Part shown: in pieces, positions 8,503 to 16,097 of the stretch | Layout of the letters: the number at the start of each line of letters is the position of its first letter | Numbering within the stretch: the stretch's first letter is position 1 | Source of the DNA: Parabacteroides sp900760525 | Lineage (GTDB): Bacteria > Bacteroidota > Bacteroidia > Bacteroidales > Tannerellaceae | NCBI RefSeq assembly: GCF_049860805.1 | Contig: NZ_CP187555.1 | Location: forward strand, 3,100,001 to 3,164,000 | Length of the DNA stretch: 64,000 bases | Direction: 5' to 3' | The notes under the pieces: model-generated | Databases searched by the model: none | What the model was told of the DNA's origin: nothing | The model's input: only the letters and a program-made list of their open reading frames with translations | Program-made: the position numbers and the translations under genes

Positions 8503-10848
8503 CTATTTTTTCTTACGTGTCGTTTTCTTTCCTGTCGCCGCCTTTTCAGGAGCATCTGCAATAATTTTCTTACAATCTTCCAGCGTCATGGCAGTCGGAT
8601 CGGTAACTGTCTTCGGAATACGATAGTTCGCTTTCTGATAAGAAATATAGGGACCAAAGCGACCTTTCAGGATTTCCATCTCCGGATCCTCTTCGAATTT
8701 TTTGATAAAACGCTGTTCGTCTTTCTCTCTTTTCCCATCAATCAAGGCGATCGCCTCCTCAGCCGTGATCGTCAGCGGGTTCAAGTCTTTCGGGATAGAA
8801 ACGAATTTACCGTCATGGCGGATAAACGGTCCGAAACGACCTACCGCAGCCACCATCACCTTACCTTCATATTCACCGACCGTACGGGGAAGGTCAAAGA
8901 GTTTCAAAGCCTCTTCCAATTTAATCGTATCGATAGACTGGCCTTTCATCAGAGAAGCGAACTGTGGCTTCGGAGCCTCTTTATCGTCGGCATGGGCAAC
9001 CCCGATCTGAACAACAGGACCGTAACGGCCGATCTTTACAAACACAGGATTACCGCTCTTCGGATCGATACCGAGTTGACGCTCCCCTACTTTGTGCTCG
9101 GTCTTAACGGCAGCCGTTGCCTCCACGATGGGATGAAAAATCTTATAAAATTTATCGATAGCCTCCGTCCAGATTAATTCACCTTCCGCCACCGAGTCGA
9201 ATTCCTTTTCAACGCTGGCCGTAAAGTTATAATCCAACACATCCGGAAAATACTCCATCAGGAAGTCGTTCACCACCGTACCGATATCCGTCGGCATCAA
9301 TTTATTACGGTCGGCCCCGACAATCTCAGTCTTCTCCGTCTCTTTGATCTTTCCTTTGGAGAGCGATACAACCGTATACGTACGTTCAGTACCTTCCTTA
9401 TCACCTTTCACCACGTATTCGCGGTTCTGGATCGTCTGGATAGTCGGTGCATAGGTAGACGGACGTCCGATACCCAGCTCTTCCAGGCGACGGACCAGGC
9501 TGGCTTCCGTATAGCGCGGCGGACGCTGCGTAAAGCGTTCTGTTGCCACAATATCTTTCAACGACAGGACCTCATGAAGCTTTACCGGAGGAAGCAAGCC
9601 GTTTTCCTGTTCTTTCTCCACGTCATCGTCATTGCTTTCCATATAAACCTGAAGGAAACCTTCAAAACTGATCACTTCGCCGACAGCGACAAAACGCTCT
9701 GTCTGTCCGCTGATACCGACCGAGATCGTCGTACGTTCCAATTCGGCATCCGCCATCTGGCAAGCGATCGTACGTTTACGGATCAGTTCGTACAACTTCT
9801 TTTCCTGCGGAGAATTTCCGGCCTCCACATTACTGATATAGGTGGGACGGATCGCTTCGTGCGCTTCCTGCGCCCCTTTGCTCTTGGTATGATACTGACG
9901 GAACTTATAATATTTCTCACCGTATGTCTCGAAAATAGCCTCTTTTGCCGTACCTAATGCCAGATCACTCAGGTTCACGGAGTCAGTACGCATATAGGTG
10001 ATCAACCCGGATTCATATAAACGCTGTGCGATCATCATCGTCTGTGAAACGGAATATCCCAACTTACGAGCCGCTTCCTGCTGCAAAGTGGAGGTTGTAA
10101 AAGGGGGGGCAGGCGATTTCTTCACCGGTTTCTTCGTGATATCGTCGATCGTAAACGCAGCATTCTTACAGGATTCGAGGAACGCTTCCACCTCTTTCTT
10201 ATCCTTCAGACGGCGATTCAGCTCGGCTTTCAGCACCGTCGTTCCGTCGGGCAGGATGAAGTTGGCAATCACACGGAAAGCCGCCTCGCTGACAAAGTCG
10301 TTGATCTCCCGCTCCCGTTCCACGATCAGGCGAACAGCCACAGACTGCACACGACCGGCCGACAAAGCCGGTTTGACCTTACGCCACAAGATCGGCGATA
10401 GTTCGAAACCCACGATACGGTCCAACACACGGCGTGCCTGCTGGGCGTTCACCAGGTTAATATTGATGTCGCGCGGTGTTTCAATAGCATGCAGAATCGC
10501 ATTCTTAGTAATTTCATGAAAGACGATACGTTTAGTATTTTCCGGTTTCAGACCCAGTACTTCATACAGGTGCCAGGATATTGCTTCTCCCTCACGGTCC
10601 TCATCGGACGCGAGCCATACCTGTTCGGCAGACTTGGCTTCAGCTTTTAGTTCGCTGACTAACTTCTTCTTATCAGTCGGTACCACATACTGCGGAGTGT
10701 AGTCGTGTTCAATATCAATACTAAACTCTTTCGTCTTCAGATCGCGGATGTGACCGTAGCTTGACATAACCTTATAATCTTTTCCGAGGAACTTTTCAAT
10801 GGTTTTTGCCTTAGCGGGTGACTCCACTATTACCAGATTCTTTTGCAT
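8503..10848 (-). CDS. topA: DNA topoisomerase I (type IA)
   Basis: 781 residues. Relaxes negative supercoils by cleaving one strand through a 5'-phosphotyrosine. The N-terminal Toprim domain begins MQKNLVIVESPAKAKTIEKF and carries DEDREGEAISWH. The catalytic Tyr is in GLITYMRTDSVNLS near residue 290. The central clamp includes PPRYTEASLVRRLEELGIGRPSTYA. The C-terminus has glycine-aromatic repeat motifs (GRYGPVVQIG, GRFGPFIRH, GRFGPYISY) instead of Cys4 zinc fingers and ends in a Lys-rich tail, as usual in Bacteroidetes. A -7-like element (TAAGTTTG on the minus strand, 10879-10886) lies 30 bases upstream. Confidence 0.97.
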   Translation of the reverse strand: MQKNLVIVESPAKAKTIEKFLGKDYKVMSSYGHIRDLKTKEFSIDIEHDYTPQYVVPTDKKKLVSELKAEAKSAEQVWLASDEDREGEAISWHLYEVLGLKPENTKRIVFHEITKNAILHAIETPRDININLVNAQQARRVLDRIVGFELSPILWRKVKPALSAGRVQSVAVRLIVEREREINDFVSEAAFRVIANFILPDGTTVLKAELNRRLKDKKEVEAFLESCKNAAFTIDDITKKPVKKSPAPPFTTSTLQQEAARKLGYSVSQTMMIAQRLYESGLITYMRTDSVNLSDLALGTAKEAIFETYGEKYYKFRQYHTKSKGAQEAHEAIRPTYISNVEAGNSPQEKKLYELIRKRTIACQMADAELERTTISVGISGQTERFVAVGEVISFEGFLQVYMESNDDDVEKEQENGLLPPVKLHEVLSLKDIVATERFTQRPPRYTEASLVRRLEELGIGRPSTYAPTIQTIQNREYVVKGDKEGTERTYTVVSLSKGKIKETEKTEIVGADRNKLMPTDIGTVVNDFLMEYFPDVLDYNFTASVEKEFDSVAEGELIWTEAIDKFYKIFHPIVEATAAVKTEHKVGERQLGIDPKSGNPVFVKIGRYGPVVQIGVAHADDKEAPKPQFASLMKGQSIDTIKLEEALKLFDLPRTVGEYEGKVMVAAVGRFGPFIRHDGKFVSIPKDLNPLTITAEEAIALIDGKREKDEQRFIKKFEEDPEMEILKGRFGPYISYQKANYRIPKTVTDPTAMTLEDCKKIIADAPEKAATGKKTTRKKK

Positions 10849-10895
10849 AATAACGTCTTATCTATTTGAAATCGGGTGCAAACTTACACAAAATC

Positions 10896-10988
10896 TATGA
10901 TTTATAGTTTATGATTTATGATTTATGATTTAAATTTGCACTTTATCTGCCCAAATCGGCATCGATAATTCATAAATTATAAATCATA
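10896..10988. repeat. AT-rich inverted repeat, family copy 1
   Basis: TATGATTTATAGTTTATGA (10896-10914) faces its near-perfect complement at 10970-10988 (18 of 19 bases), with extra ATTTATGATT units between. The same word makes a perfect 23-bp hairpin at 30.4 kb. It lies between the divergent topA and TPR genes. Confidence 0.8.
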
Positions 10989-10997
10989 AATATCGAA

Positions 10998-11261
10998 ATG
11001 GAAACTATTAAACAACTCATTACCGAGGGTAAAACAGATGAAGCTATCCGTTTGTTGGACGAATACATAGAAAAAAACGCCTCTTCCGATGAAGCGTATT
11101 ACTTACGCGGCAATGCCTACCGCAAAAAAGGAGATATCCGGCAGGCCTTGAACAACTATCTTACGGCGATGGATTTGAATCCCGACAGCCCTGCACATAT
11201 CGCTCACAATCAGTTGATTTCAATCATGAATTTCTACAATAAAGATATGTTCAACCATTAA
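10998..11261 (+). CDS. Small tetratricopeptide repeat protein
   Basis: 87 residues containing about two TPR helix pairs: ITEGKTDEAIRLLDEYIEKNASSDEAYYLRGNAYRKKGDIRQALNNYLTAMDLNPDSP, with the TPR signature residues (Tyr, Gly, Ala, Pro at expected spacing). No signal peptide, so cytoplasmic. TPRs mediate protein-protein contacts; the partner is unknown. It is divergent from topA and convergent with nagB. Confidence 0.8.
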   Translation: METIKQLITEGKTDEAIRLLDEYIEKNASSDEAYYLRGNAYRKKGDIRQALNNYLTAMDLNPDSPAHIAHNQLISIMNFYNKDMFNH

Positions 11262-11291
11262 AAAGGCTGCATCTATCGCAGACACAGCCTT
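11259..11291 (-). terminator. Intrinsic terminator after nagB
   Basis: Hairpin AAGGCTG/CAGCCTT (11285-11291 with 11264-11270) followed on the minus strand by TTTTTAATG. It lies 37 bases past the nagB stop and touches the stop codon of the convergent TPR gene. Confidence 0.65.
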
Positions 11292-11327
11292 CCAATGTTA
11301 AATCAAAACTATTATGAATAAAAAAAA

Positions 11328-12140
11328 TCACTTCAATAAAGAACAAGGACAAAGATTATCTTTCTCGATGTCTTTAAAATAGTTGTATGTACCGACTTTA
11401 AGATCTGCACAAGCAGCTTCGTCGGCAACAATTATACCCTTCGGATGCATCTGCAGAGCCGTGATGGTCCACATCTGGTTTACTGCACCTTCGACAGCCT
11501 GTTGCAAAGCGCGGGCTTTGTTGTGGCCATTTACCATGATCAGCACCTCTTTTGCATCCAGTACCGTAGCGACACCAACCGTAACGGAAGTCTTCGGAAC
11601 TTTGTTAACATCGTTGTCGAAGAAACGGGAGTTAGCGATAATCGTGTCGGTAGTCAAAGACTTGACACGGGTACGGGAAGACAAAGAAGAACCCGGTTCG
11701 TTGAAAGCGATATGCCCGTCAGGACCGATTCCCCCCAAGAACAGGTCTACACCACCGACAGCTTTCATCTTCGCTTCGTAAGCAGCACATTCGGCTTCCA
11801 GATCTTCTGCGTTTCCATTCAGGATATTCACATTCTCCGGCTTGATGTCGATATGGCTGAAGAAGTTATTCCACATGAAAGAATGATAGCTTTCAGGATG
11901 ATCTTTCGGCAGGCCTACATATTCATCCATATTGAAAGTTATGATATTCTGGAAAGAGATCACGCCCTGTTTGTTCAGTTCGATCAGGTTCTTGTACATG
12001 CCCAAAGGAGATGAGCCGGTAGGCAAGCCCAATACAAATGGTTTTTCTGCCGTAGGATTCGCTTTCTTAATCTTAGCAGCTACATAGTTAGCAGCCCACT
12101 TTGAAAGCTGCTCGTAATTAGGTTCAATAATTAGTCTCAT
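11328..12140 (-). CDS. nagB: Glucosamine-6-phosphate deaminase
   Basis: 270 residues from the chosen ATG at 12140 (MRLIIEPNYEQLSKWAANYV), which fits NagB length; a longer frame reaching 12203 would add 21 unrelated residues. Converts glucosamine-6-phosphate to fructose-6-phosphate and ammonia. Motifs: GLPTGSSPLGMYKNL (phosphate loop), FNMDEYVGLPKDHPESY (catalytic Asp), GGIGPDGHIAFNEPGSS (GxGxDGHIAFNEP) and SVTVGVATVLDA. A second, more divergent NagB-like protein lies at 59.6 kb. Independent of the neighbouring fprA gene by a 76-base gap. Confidence 0.95.
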   Translation of the reverse strand: MRLIIEPNYEQLSKWAANYVAAKIKKANPTAEKPFVLGLPTGSSPLGMYKNLIELNKQGVISFQNIITFNMDEYVGLPKDHPESYHSFMWNNFFSHIDIKPENVNILNGNAEDLEAECAAYEAKMKAVGGVDLFLGGIGPDGHIAFNEPGSSLSSRTRVKSLTTDTIIANSRFFDNDVNKVPKTSVTVGVATVLDAKEVLIMVNGHNKARALQQAVEGAVNQMWTITALQMHPKGIIVADEAACADLKVGTYNYFKDIEKDNLCPCSLLK

Positions 12141-12216
12141 AACGCTTTTTTTTAATTTAGTTCTTTCGTTCCTAAAAGTAGTATCTTTATTCTTTCCGAC
12201 CAAGAATTTTCCATTC

Positions 12217-13413
12217 TCAATTCTTAAATTTCAATTTCCGGGCCATTTCTTCTCCCAAAGCCCAGCATTCTTCGTATTTGTCTGCTTTCAGAGCTTGTTT
12301 CTGCTCGACCGGAGCACCCACAACGTCCCATTTCATCTTCTCGCCGAATGCTGCCAAGTTTTTCACCGCAGCTCCTGCCCAAGTGAAAGAACCGAAATAT
12401 CCGTAGAGGCGATGCTTCACTTCACGTGTTTCTATTTTATCGAGGATCGATTCGATTTCGGGGAACAAACGGTTACTATAAGTCGGACTGCCAATAATCA
12501 ATCCCTTATACTTGAAAACATCTTTCAAGACATAGGATGCAGGACTTTTGCTAACATTGTGCATGACAACATTCTTCACTCCGTTTTCGGCCAAAGATGC
12601 AGCAATAGCTTCCGCCATCTGCTCTGTGTTGCCATACATACTGCCATATACGATTACCACACCTTCTTCACCTTCATAACGGCTCATGCGGTCGTAAATA
12701 TCGATTGCTTTCGCTGCATATTCGCGCCACACCGGACCGTGGGTCGAACAGATTGTCCGGATATCCAGAGCCGACAACTTCTGCAAAGCGCGCTGTACAG
12801 GATTTCCATATTTACCGACAATATTGGAATAGTAACGGATCATTTCCTCCCAATAATGCTCCACATTCATTTCAGAGTCGATCACACCGCCGTCCAGTGT
12901 CCCGTAGGTTCCGAAAGCATCGGCAGAGAACAGAATCTTATCAGTCGAATCGTAAGTGACCATTACTTCCGGCCAGTGTACCATCGGAGCCATATAAAAA
13001 GAGAGCTGGTGACGGCCCACACTCAACGTGTCCCCTTCTTTTACTTCATACAATCCGGTTGAAATACCGTGATATCCGTTCAGCATGCCGAAAGTCTGCT
13101 TATTTCCGATAATCTGGACATCCGGATATTGCTGGCGCAACAAACGGATACTACCCGCATGATCCGGTTCCATATGGTTTACGATCAGGAAATCCAAAGG
13201 ACGCCCCTCAAGAGCATCTGCAATCTTTTTCAAGAAAATATCGGAATAACACACATCTACCGTATCGACCAGGACCGTTTTCTCATCCACGATCAGATAG
13301 GAATTATAAGATACTCCGTAAGGCAAAGGCCACATATTCTCAAAAAGAGCTTTTTGCCGGTCATTTACACCTACATAGTAAACTTTATCTGCTATTTCTT
13401 TTAATTTGTACAT
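12217..13413 (-). CDS. Flavodiiron protein / A-type flavoprotein
   Basis: 398 residues. The N-terminal metallo-beta-lactamase-like domain carries the di-iron ligands in HMEPDHAGS (residues about 79-87), AMVHWPEVM and STHGPVWRE. The C-terminal flavodoxin domain begins at VVIVYGSMYGNTEQMAEA (FMN phosphate loop) and includes GSPTYSNRLFPEIE. Such proteins reduce O2 to water or NO to N2O in anaerobes, taking electrons from rubredoxin or NADH oxidoreductases; which gas is preferred cannot be read here. Last gene of the probable ddh-lgt-fprA transcript, 29 bases after lgt. Confidence 0.92.
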   Translation of the reverse strand: MYKLKEIADKVYYVGVNDRQKALFENMWPLPYGVSYNSYLIVDEKTVLVDTVDVCYSDIFLKKIADALEGRPLDFLIVNHMEPDHAGSIRLLRQQYPDVQIIGNKQTFGMLNGYHGISTGLYEVKEGDTLSVGRHQLSFYMAPMVHWPEVMVTYDSTDKILFSADAFGTYGTLDGGVIDSEMNVEHYWEEMIRYYSNIVGKYGNPVQRALQKLSALDIRTICSTHGPVWREYAAKAIDIYDRMSRYEGEEGVVIVYGSMYGNTEQMAEAIAASLAENGVKNVVMHNVSKSPASYVLKDVFKYKGLIIGSPTYSNRLFPEIESILDKIETREVKHRLYGYFGSFTWAGAAVKNLAAFGEKMKWDVVGAPVEQKQALKADKYEECWALGEEMARKLKFKN

Positions 13414-13442
13414 CTTGGTAATTAAAAATTGAAAGTTGAAAA

Positions 13443-14276
13443 TTAAGATTTAGGGGACATATTCCCTTTCTTCAACGCACGCCATACGAAGTAGACACCC
13501 GCTAAAACAAACGGAATGCTGAGCCATTGCCCCATATTCAACATCATATCGGCCTCGAACTCTTCCTGGTTATTTTTCAAAAATTCAATGAAGAAGCGCG
13601 ATCCGAATACGCAAATCATAAACACACCGAAGATAAGCCCCTCCTTCTTCCAAGCATCTTTTTTGAAGTAAAGCCACATGCAAATAACGAAAGTCACTAA
13701 ATAGCTGGCGGCTTCATAGAGCTGTGTAGGATGGCTGGGAACGGAAAAGATGGGAGCCGCCCCTCTTTTCCAAGCGTGCAGATTCTCTATAAAACGGAAT
13801 CCCCAGGGTAAATCTGTCGGATGCCCGTATATTTCATGATTCATCAGATTTCCTAAACGGATCATGGCAGCCACAAGCCCTGTAGGAACCACCAGTTTGT
13901 CGAATGTCCAAAGCATACTCCTGTGGCTAACCCGTTTAGAATAAAAATATACAGCTATGATTATACCCAACGTACCACCGTGACTGGCAAGTCCCCCTTC
14001 CCAAACTTTTAAAATTTCGATCGGGTGGGCCAGATAATAATCCGGCGCATAAAACAGGCAATGTCCCAAACGGGCACCGATCACCGTTCCCAGCATCGTA
14101 TAAATCAGCAGGGAGTCGATCCATGCCGGATTGAGTTTTTCTCTTTTCCACATCTTCTCCACGATCTTGTAACCGATCAGGAAACCGATGGCAAACGCCA
14201 GTCCATACCAGCGTATCTCACGCGAACCAATGGAAAAGATGGCGGGATCTGCCGTCCAGGTAATAAAATCAAGCAT
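13443..14276 (-). CDS. lgt: Prolipoprotein diacylglyceryl transferase
   Basis: 277 residues, about seven membrane segments. Transfers diacylglycerol from phosphatidylglycerol to the lipobox cysteine, the first step in maturing the lipoproteins that abound in this window. Signature segments: VWEGGLASHGGTLGI (the essential His region), RLGNLMNHEIYGHPTDLPWGFRF (the Lgt signature) and SHPTQLYEA. Length is typical. It starts one base after the ddh stop, so the two are translationally coupled. Confidence 0.96.
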   Translation of the reverse strand: MLDFITWTADPAIFSIGSREIRWYGLAFAIGFLIGYKIVEKMWKREKLNPAWIDSLLIYTMLGTVIGARLGHCLFYAPDYYLAHPIEILKVWEGGLASHGGTLGIIIAVYFYSKRVSHRSMLWTFDKLVVPTGLVAAMIRLGNLMNHEIYGHPTDLPWGFRFIENLHAWKRGAAPIFSVPSHPTQLYEAASYLVTFVICMWLYFKKDAWKKEGLIFGVFMICVFGSRFFIEFLKNNQEEFEADMMLNMGQWLSIPFVLAGVYFVWRALKKGNMSPKS

Positions 14277-14277
14277 A

Positions 14278-15174
14278 TTAAACGAGTTTACGAATTAAGT
14301 CTTCTCTTTCGCCGTAAAGCATATCGATCACCGGCAATTCGATCATCGTGTAGGCACCGGGCTGCTGTTTGAAACTTGCACGGGCAACACAAACCAAAAT
14401 TTGAGCCGTCAGAGCCGGATTGTTGATCTTCATGTCGAATTCGATCAACTGGTTCTGCGTTTTACCGGAAACACCTTTACGAACAAGGTTCACGCCATGT
14501 CCCATATCTTTCAGGTCATCCACACAGTCAACCTGGATCACATGCGTTTCGTCGTGAACAAAATAGTCGTCAGCCTTAATAGCAGCGGCAACTTTATCGA
14601 AATCATATCCTTCTTTCACTTCGATATAAACCATACGGCGATGAACACCTGTTCCCATCGGGATCGTCATAGACAGGGCGGCCTTTACACCTTCGATGGC
14701 TTTCACCGCAACGGTATGTCCCATGCTCATGCCCGGTCCGAAGTTTGTATACGTAATCCCTTTCGGAACGATCGCCTGCAACAAAGCGCGAACAATAGAG
14801 TCGCTCCCCGGATCCCATCCGGCAGAGATTACAGCCACCGTATTATGAGCCTTAGCAACAGCATCGAGCGAATGGCGCAACTCAACAATACCTCCGTGAA
14901 TATCGAAACTATCCACCGTATTGATGCCTAAAGAAAGTATTTCTTTGGCGTAAGTCTCTACGCTACGGGTCGGAGTTGCCAGAACAGCAACATCTACTTT
15001 ATCTAACTTCGTGATATTATCAGTGACAGCATATCCTTTCAATTCGTCCGGAATATCATTCGGATTACGACGTACAACACCCGCTACCTCAAAATCGGGA
15101 GCAGCTTCCAAAGCCTCCAATACATACTTTCCAATATTGCCATATCCAACAATGGCAGCTCTAATCTTTTTCAT
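14278..15174 (-). CDS. ddh: meso-Diaminopimelate D-dehydrogenase
   Basis: 298 residues. NADPH-dependent, catalyses the one-step interconversion of tetrahydrodipicolinate and meso-diaminopimelate for lysine and peptidoglycan synthesis. The N-terminal Rossmann motif is AAIVGYGNIGKYVLEAL. Further family segments are VDSFDIHGGIVELRHSLDAVAKAH, SAGWDPGSDSIVRALLQAI (SAGWDPG is diagnostic) and TNFGPGMSMGHTVAVKAI. First gene of the ddh-lgt-fprA operon, preceded by a near-ideal promoter. Confidence 0.95.
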   Translation of the reverse strand: MKKIRAAIVGYGNIGKYVLEALEAAPDFEVAGVVRRNPNDIPDELKGYAVTDNITKLDKVDVAVLATPTRSVETYAKEILSLGINTVDSFDIHGGIVELRHSLDAVAKAHNTVAVISAGWDPGSDSIVRALLQAIVPKGITYTNFGPGMSMGHTVAVKAIEGVKAALSMTIPMGTGVHRRMVYIEVKEGYDFDKVAAAIKADDYFVHDETHVIQVDCVDDLKDMGHGVNLVRKGVSGKTQNQLIEFDMKINNPALTAQILVCVARASFKQQPGAYTMIELPVIDMLYGEREDLIRKLV

Positions 15175-15202
15175 ACTTTAGTTTTTACTTTTTCTTCAGC
15201 CA

Positions 15203-15233
15203 CAAAAGTAGTTATAATTAGGGGATTGACAAA
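15203..15233 (-). promoter_or_regulatory. Promoter of the ddh-lgt operon
   Basis: On the minus strand TTTG (15230-15233) and TACTTTTG (15203-15210) are separated by 19 bases, a perfect match to the Bacteroidales TTTG-N19-TAnnTTTG pattern, 28 bases upstream of the ddh start. Confidence 0.8.
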
Positions 15234-15363
15234 AGAGGGGGATGTTGTTTTTGTTTAAAATGAAAAGGGATCGTTTGGCGACAACAGAAAATATCTCACG
15301 ACAATCATTACCGCCATCCGTCATATTTTTATTATCTTGCCCCCGGAAACAAAAAGGCAGATG

Positions 15364-16035
15364 ATGAAAAACAGACTCATATACATCGAAGATGATCTGA
15401 TTTTAGGAGCTGTGATAACACAAGCTTTGGCTAAAAACGGATTTGAAGTTGACTTTAGAACAACTTTAAACGAGCTTCCGGAAACATTGTTCTCTACATT
15501 ACCCGATTTATTGATATTGGAAATTGAAGTAAATAGTCAAAATTCCCTCGATATTCTCCCGGCCATCCGCACGCAACACCCGCATCTCCCGATCATTATC
15601 GCTTCCTCTCATACGGATGGTAACGCAATCATTCGCAGTTATAAAGCCGGAGCCAGCCATTACATCAAAAAACCGTACGACATAATGGAGTTGTTATTTC
15701 ATATTCAAAAAATATTACAACAGCCGGCAAAACCAACAGCAAGCGTATGGACAATCGGCAATTATCGAGTAAACACAGAAAAACACCTTCTGATTTATCC
15801 TAATAAAAAAATCCAAAGTCTCTGTCCTAAAGAATTTCTGGTATTACAGCGATTATTTTTTAACAAGGGGCAAGTCGTTACACGCAAACTTTTGCTTGAA
15901 GAGATATGGGAAAATGATTCAAGCGACGAAAGCCTGAATAACATTATCGCACATCTCCGGAAATATTTCCGTCAGGATGAGCGCATTCGTATCAAGACCT
16001 ATCCTTGTATCGGATATCTGCTCGACTTTTATTAA
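15364..16035 (+). CDS. OmpR-type response regulator with Glu in place of the phospho-acceptor Asp
   Basis: About 223 residues: receiver domain (1-120) plus winged-helix DNA-binding domain (125-223). The acidic pocket is intact (IEDD, residues 8-11), the conserved Ser/Thr region is ASSHTD and the conserved Lys is in HYIKKPYD. However, the strand-3 motif reads LLILEIEV, placing Glu53 where the phosphorylated Asp should be. The DNA-binding half is normal (LCPKEFLVLQRLFFNKGQVVTRKLLLEEIW). Glu may mimic permanent phosphorylation, so the protein may act without a kinase; none is adjacent. It is convergent with the peptide operon and may regulate it, which is only inference. The ATG at 15364 is chosen because the receiver starts at once. 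Confidence 0.87.
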   Translation: MKNRLIYIEDDLILGAVITQALAKNGFEVDFRTTLNELPETLFSTLPDLLILEIEVNSQNSLDILPAIRTQHPHLPIIIASSHTDGNAIIRSYKAGASHYIKKPYDIMELLFHIQKILQQPAKPTASVWTIGNYRVNTEKHLLIYPNKKIQSLCPKEFLVLQRLFFNKGQVVTRKLLLEEIWENDSSDESLNNIIAHLRKYFRQDERIRIKTYPCIGYLLDFY

Positions 16036-16097
16036 TTGGTTTCTAAAGAGAATAGCCAATCCCCCAGGCACACCATTTCGATAAATATAGTTGATCT

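Noticed and set aside
8464..10519. Long plus-strand frames opposite topA
   Set aside because: Shadow frames of topA; no coding character.
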